This document shows, piece after piece, positions 12,901 through 13,487 of a DNA stretch of 13,487 nucleotides; the first letter of the stretch is position 1, and each line of letters starts with the position of its first letter. Both the position numbers and the translations under genes were made by a program. The stretch covers positions 1 through 13,487 of the forward strand of contig CAYRIF010000078.1 of NCBI GenBank assembly GCA_964424205.1, given 5' to 3'. Under the pieces are notes generated by a model, which saw only the letters and a program-made list of their open reading frames with translations, made no database searches and was not told the origin of the DNA. Source of the DNA: CAYRIF01 sp964424205. GTDB taxonomy: Bacteria; Bacteroidota; Bacteroidia; Cytophagales; Cyclobacteriaceae.

Positions 12901-12930
12901 CCGCTGCGTAAATCAGCGTTATCTGCGGGG
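12901..12930 (+). repeat. GCG-rich intergenic repeat between metX and metZ
   Basis: The stretch contains CTGCGTAAATC, AGCGTTATC and TGCGGGG in succession, a roughly 10-base periodic unit much richer in G and C than its surroundings. CGCTG (12902-12906) can pair with CAGCG (12914-12918) around a 7-base loop, or CCGC (12901-12904) with GCGG (12925-12928). Similar sequences are, from memory, common dispersed intergenic repeats in Bacteroidota and Leptospira. The hairpin lies 15 bases before the metZ ATG, without a U run. Confidence 0.5.
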
Positions 12931-12944
12931 CATAAAAGAAAAAC

Positions 12945-13487
12945 ATGAAAAAAGAAACACTAGCCATCAGAACCCAATTAGAAAAATCGGCATTTGGGGA
13001 GCATTCAGTACCCTTATACATGACCTCGAGTTATGCTTTTGAGAATGCGGAACACATGCGGGCGTTATTTAGCGAAGAGGAAGAAGGCTTTGTGTATAGC
13101 CGTTACTCGAATCCGAACGTTAGCGAATTTATTGATAAACTATGTGCATTAGAAGAAGCAGAAAGCGGTTGGGCAACTGCTAGTGGCATGGCAGCGATCT
13201 TCTCAACTTTTGCAGGGTTGTTGAGCCAAGGAGACCACATCTTATCTTGCCGTTCTATCTTTGGTTCTACTCATAAATTATTCACAGAAATTTTACCACG
13301 TTGGGGAATCACACATGCTTATGTGCCTTTTGATGCCTTGGCTACTTGGGAGGAAAGCATCAATGAAAATACTAAAATATTATACATTGAGTCTCCAACA
13401 AATCCTGCATTGGATATTATTGACATTGCGGCAGCGGCGGCTATTGCCAAAAGGAATAATTTGATTTTAGTAGTGGACAACTGTTTT
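12945..13487 (+). CDS. metZ: O-succinyl/O-acetylhomoserine sulfhydrylase, MetZ-like (3' end missing)
   Basis: The first 181 residues of a Cys/Met-metabolism PLP enzyme, cut by the window edge; the family is usually about 390-400 long. YSRYSNPN (51-58) supplies the Tyr and Arg that bind cofactor phosphate of the neighbouring subunit. ASGMAAI (79-85) holds the phosphate loop, IESPTNP (148-154) is the family motif, and Asp178 in VDNCF should contact the PLP nitrogen. The Schiff-base lysine lies beyond the edge. The sequence, notably SSYAFENAEHM, SCRSIFGSTHKLF and VDNCF, resembles MetZ more than MetB or MetY. With MetX upstream it would make homocysteine from acylhomoserine and sulfide. It probably shares the riboswitch-controlled transcript, 66 bases downstream of metX. 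Confidence 0.9.
   Translation, partial: MKKETLAIRTQLEKSAFGEHSVPLYMTSSYAFENAEHMRALFSEEEEGFVYSRYSNPNVSEFIDKLCALEEAESGWATASGMAAIFSTFAGLLSQGDHILSCRSIFGSTHKLFTEILPRWGITHAYVPFDALATWEESINENTKILYIESPTNPALDIIDIAAAAAIAKRNNLILVVDNCF

Overview
The window is AT-rich chromosomal DNA from a member of the Bacteroidota, most likely the Cytophagales or a close relative. The grounds are the order rpmB-rpmG-DUF4295-ftsY, which is typical of that phylum; the near absence of Shine-Dalgarno sequences before start codons; promoter-like pairs of TTG and TAnnTTTG about 20 bases apart; and a GAF/coiled-coil membrane sensor and a BadF-type sugar kinase that resemble Cytophagales families. No phage, transposase, integron, CRISPR, tRNA or rRNA gene is visible.

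Layout. (1) 1-1353, plus strand: the 3' part of an N-acetylglucosamine kinase-like gene, then a small acidic conserved protein of unknown function. (2) 1366-2628, minus strand: type II NADH dehydrogenase (ndh), tail to tail with the previous gene. Its leader carries an out-of-place, near-perfect anti-16S sequence. (3) 2865-4466, plus strand: a membrane sensor with a GAF domain and a C-terminal coiled coil but no output domain. (4) 4470-5609, minus strand: a ThiF/MoeB-type adenylyltransferase fused to rhodanese, lacking the usual zinc cysteines. (5) 5762-6580, plus strand: an MscS channel, sharing a two-way terminator with (6) 6667-7986, minus strand: an LruC-domain surface lipoprotein. (7) 8235-9467, minus strand: ornithine aminotransferase (rocD), diverging from (8) 9544-9714, a tiny cysteine-rich DUF5522 protein whose last 11 residues are encoded by a perfect 31-base palindrome. 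(9) 9715-9965: further inverted repeats and a promoter. (10) 9966-10582: the ribosomal operon rpmB-rpmG-DUF4295 with its terminator, then ftsY (10671-11630). (11) 11734-11841: a SAM-I (S-box) riboswitch controlling metX (11850-12878) and probably the MetZ-type sulfhydrylase that runs off the right edge.

The genes form no single accessory system. The clearest functional unit is riboswitch-metX-metZ, in which S-adenosylmethionine would repress homoserine acetylation and sulfhydrylation, i.e. methionine synthesis. The second unit is the translation and secretion block. The points most worth a second look are the palindrome that forms the end of the DUF5522 gene, the nested inverted repeats beside it, the riboswitch whose closing stem nearly touches the start codon, the strong anti-16S match upstream of ndh, and the GCG-rich repeat between metX and metZ.
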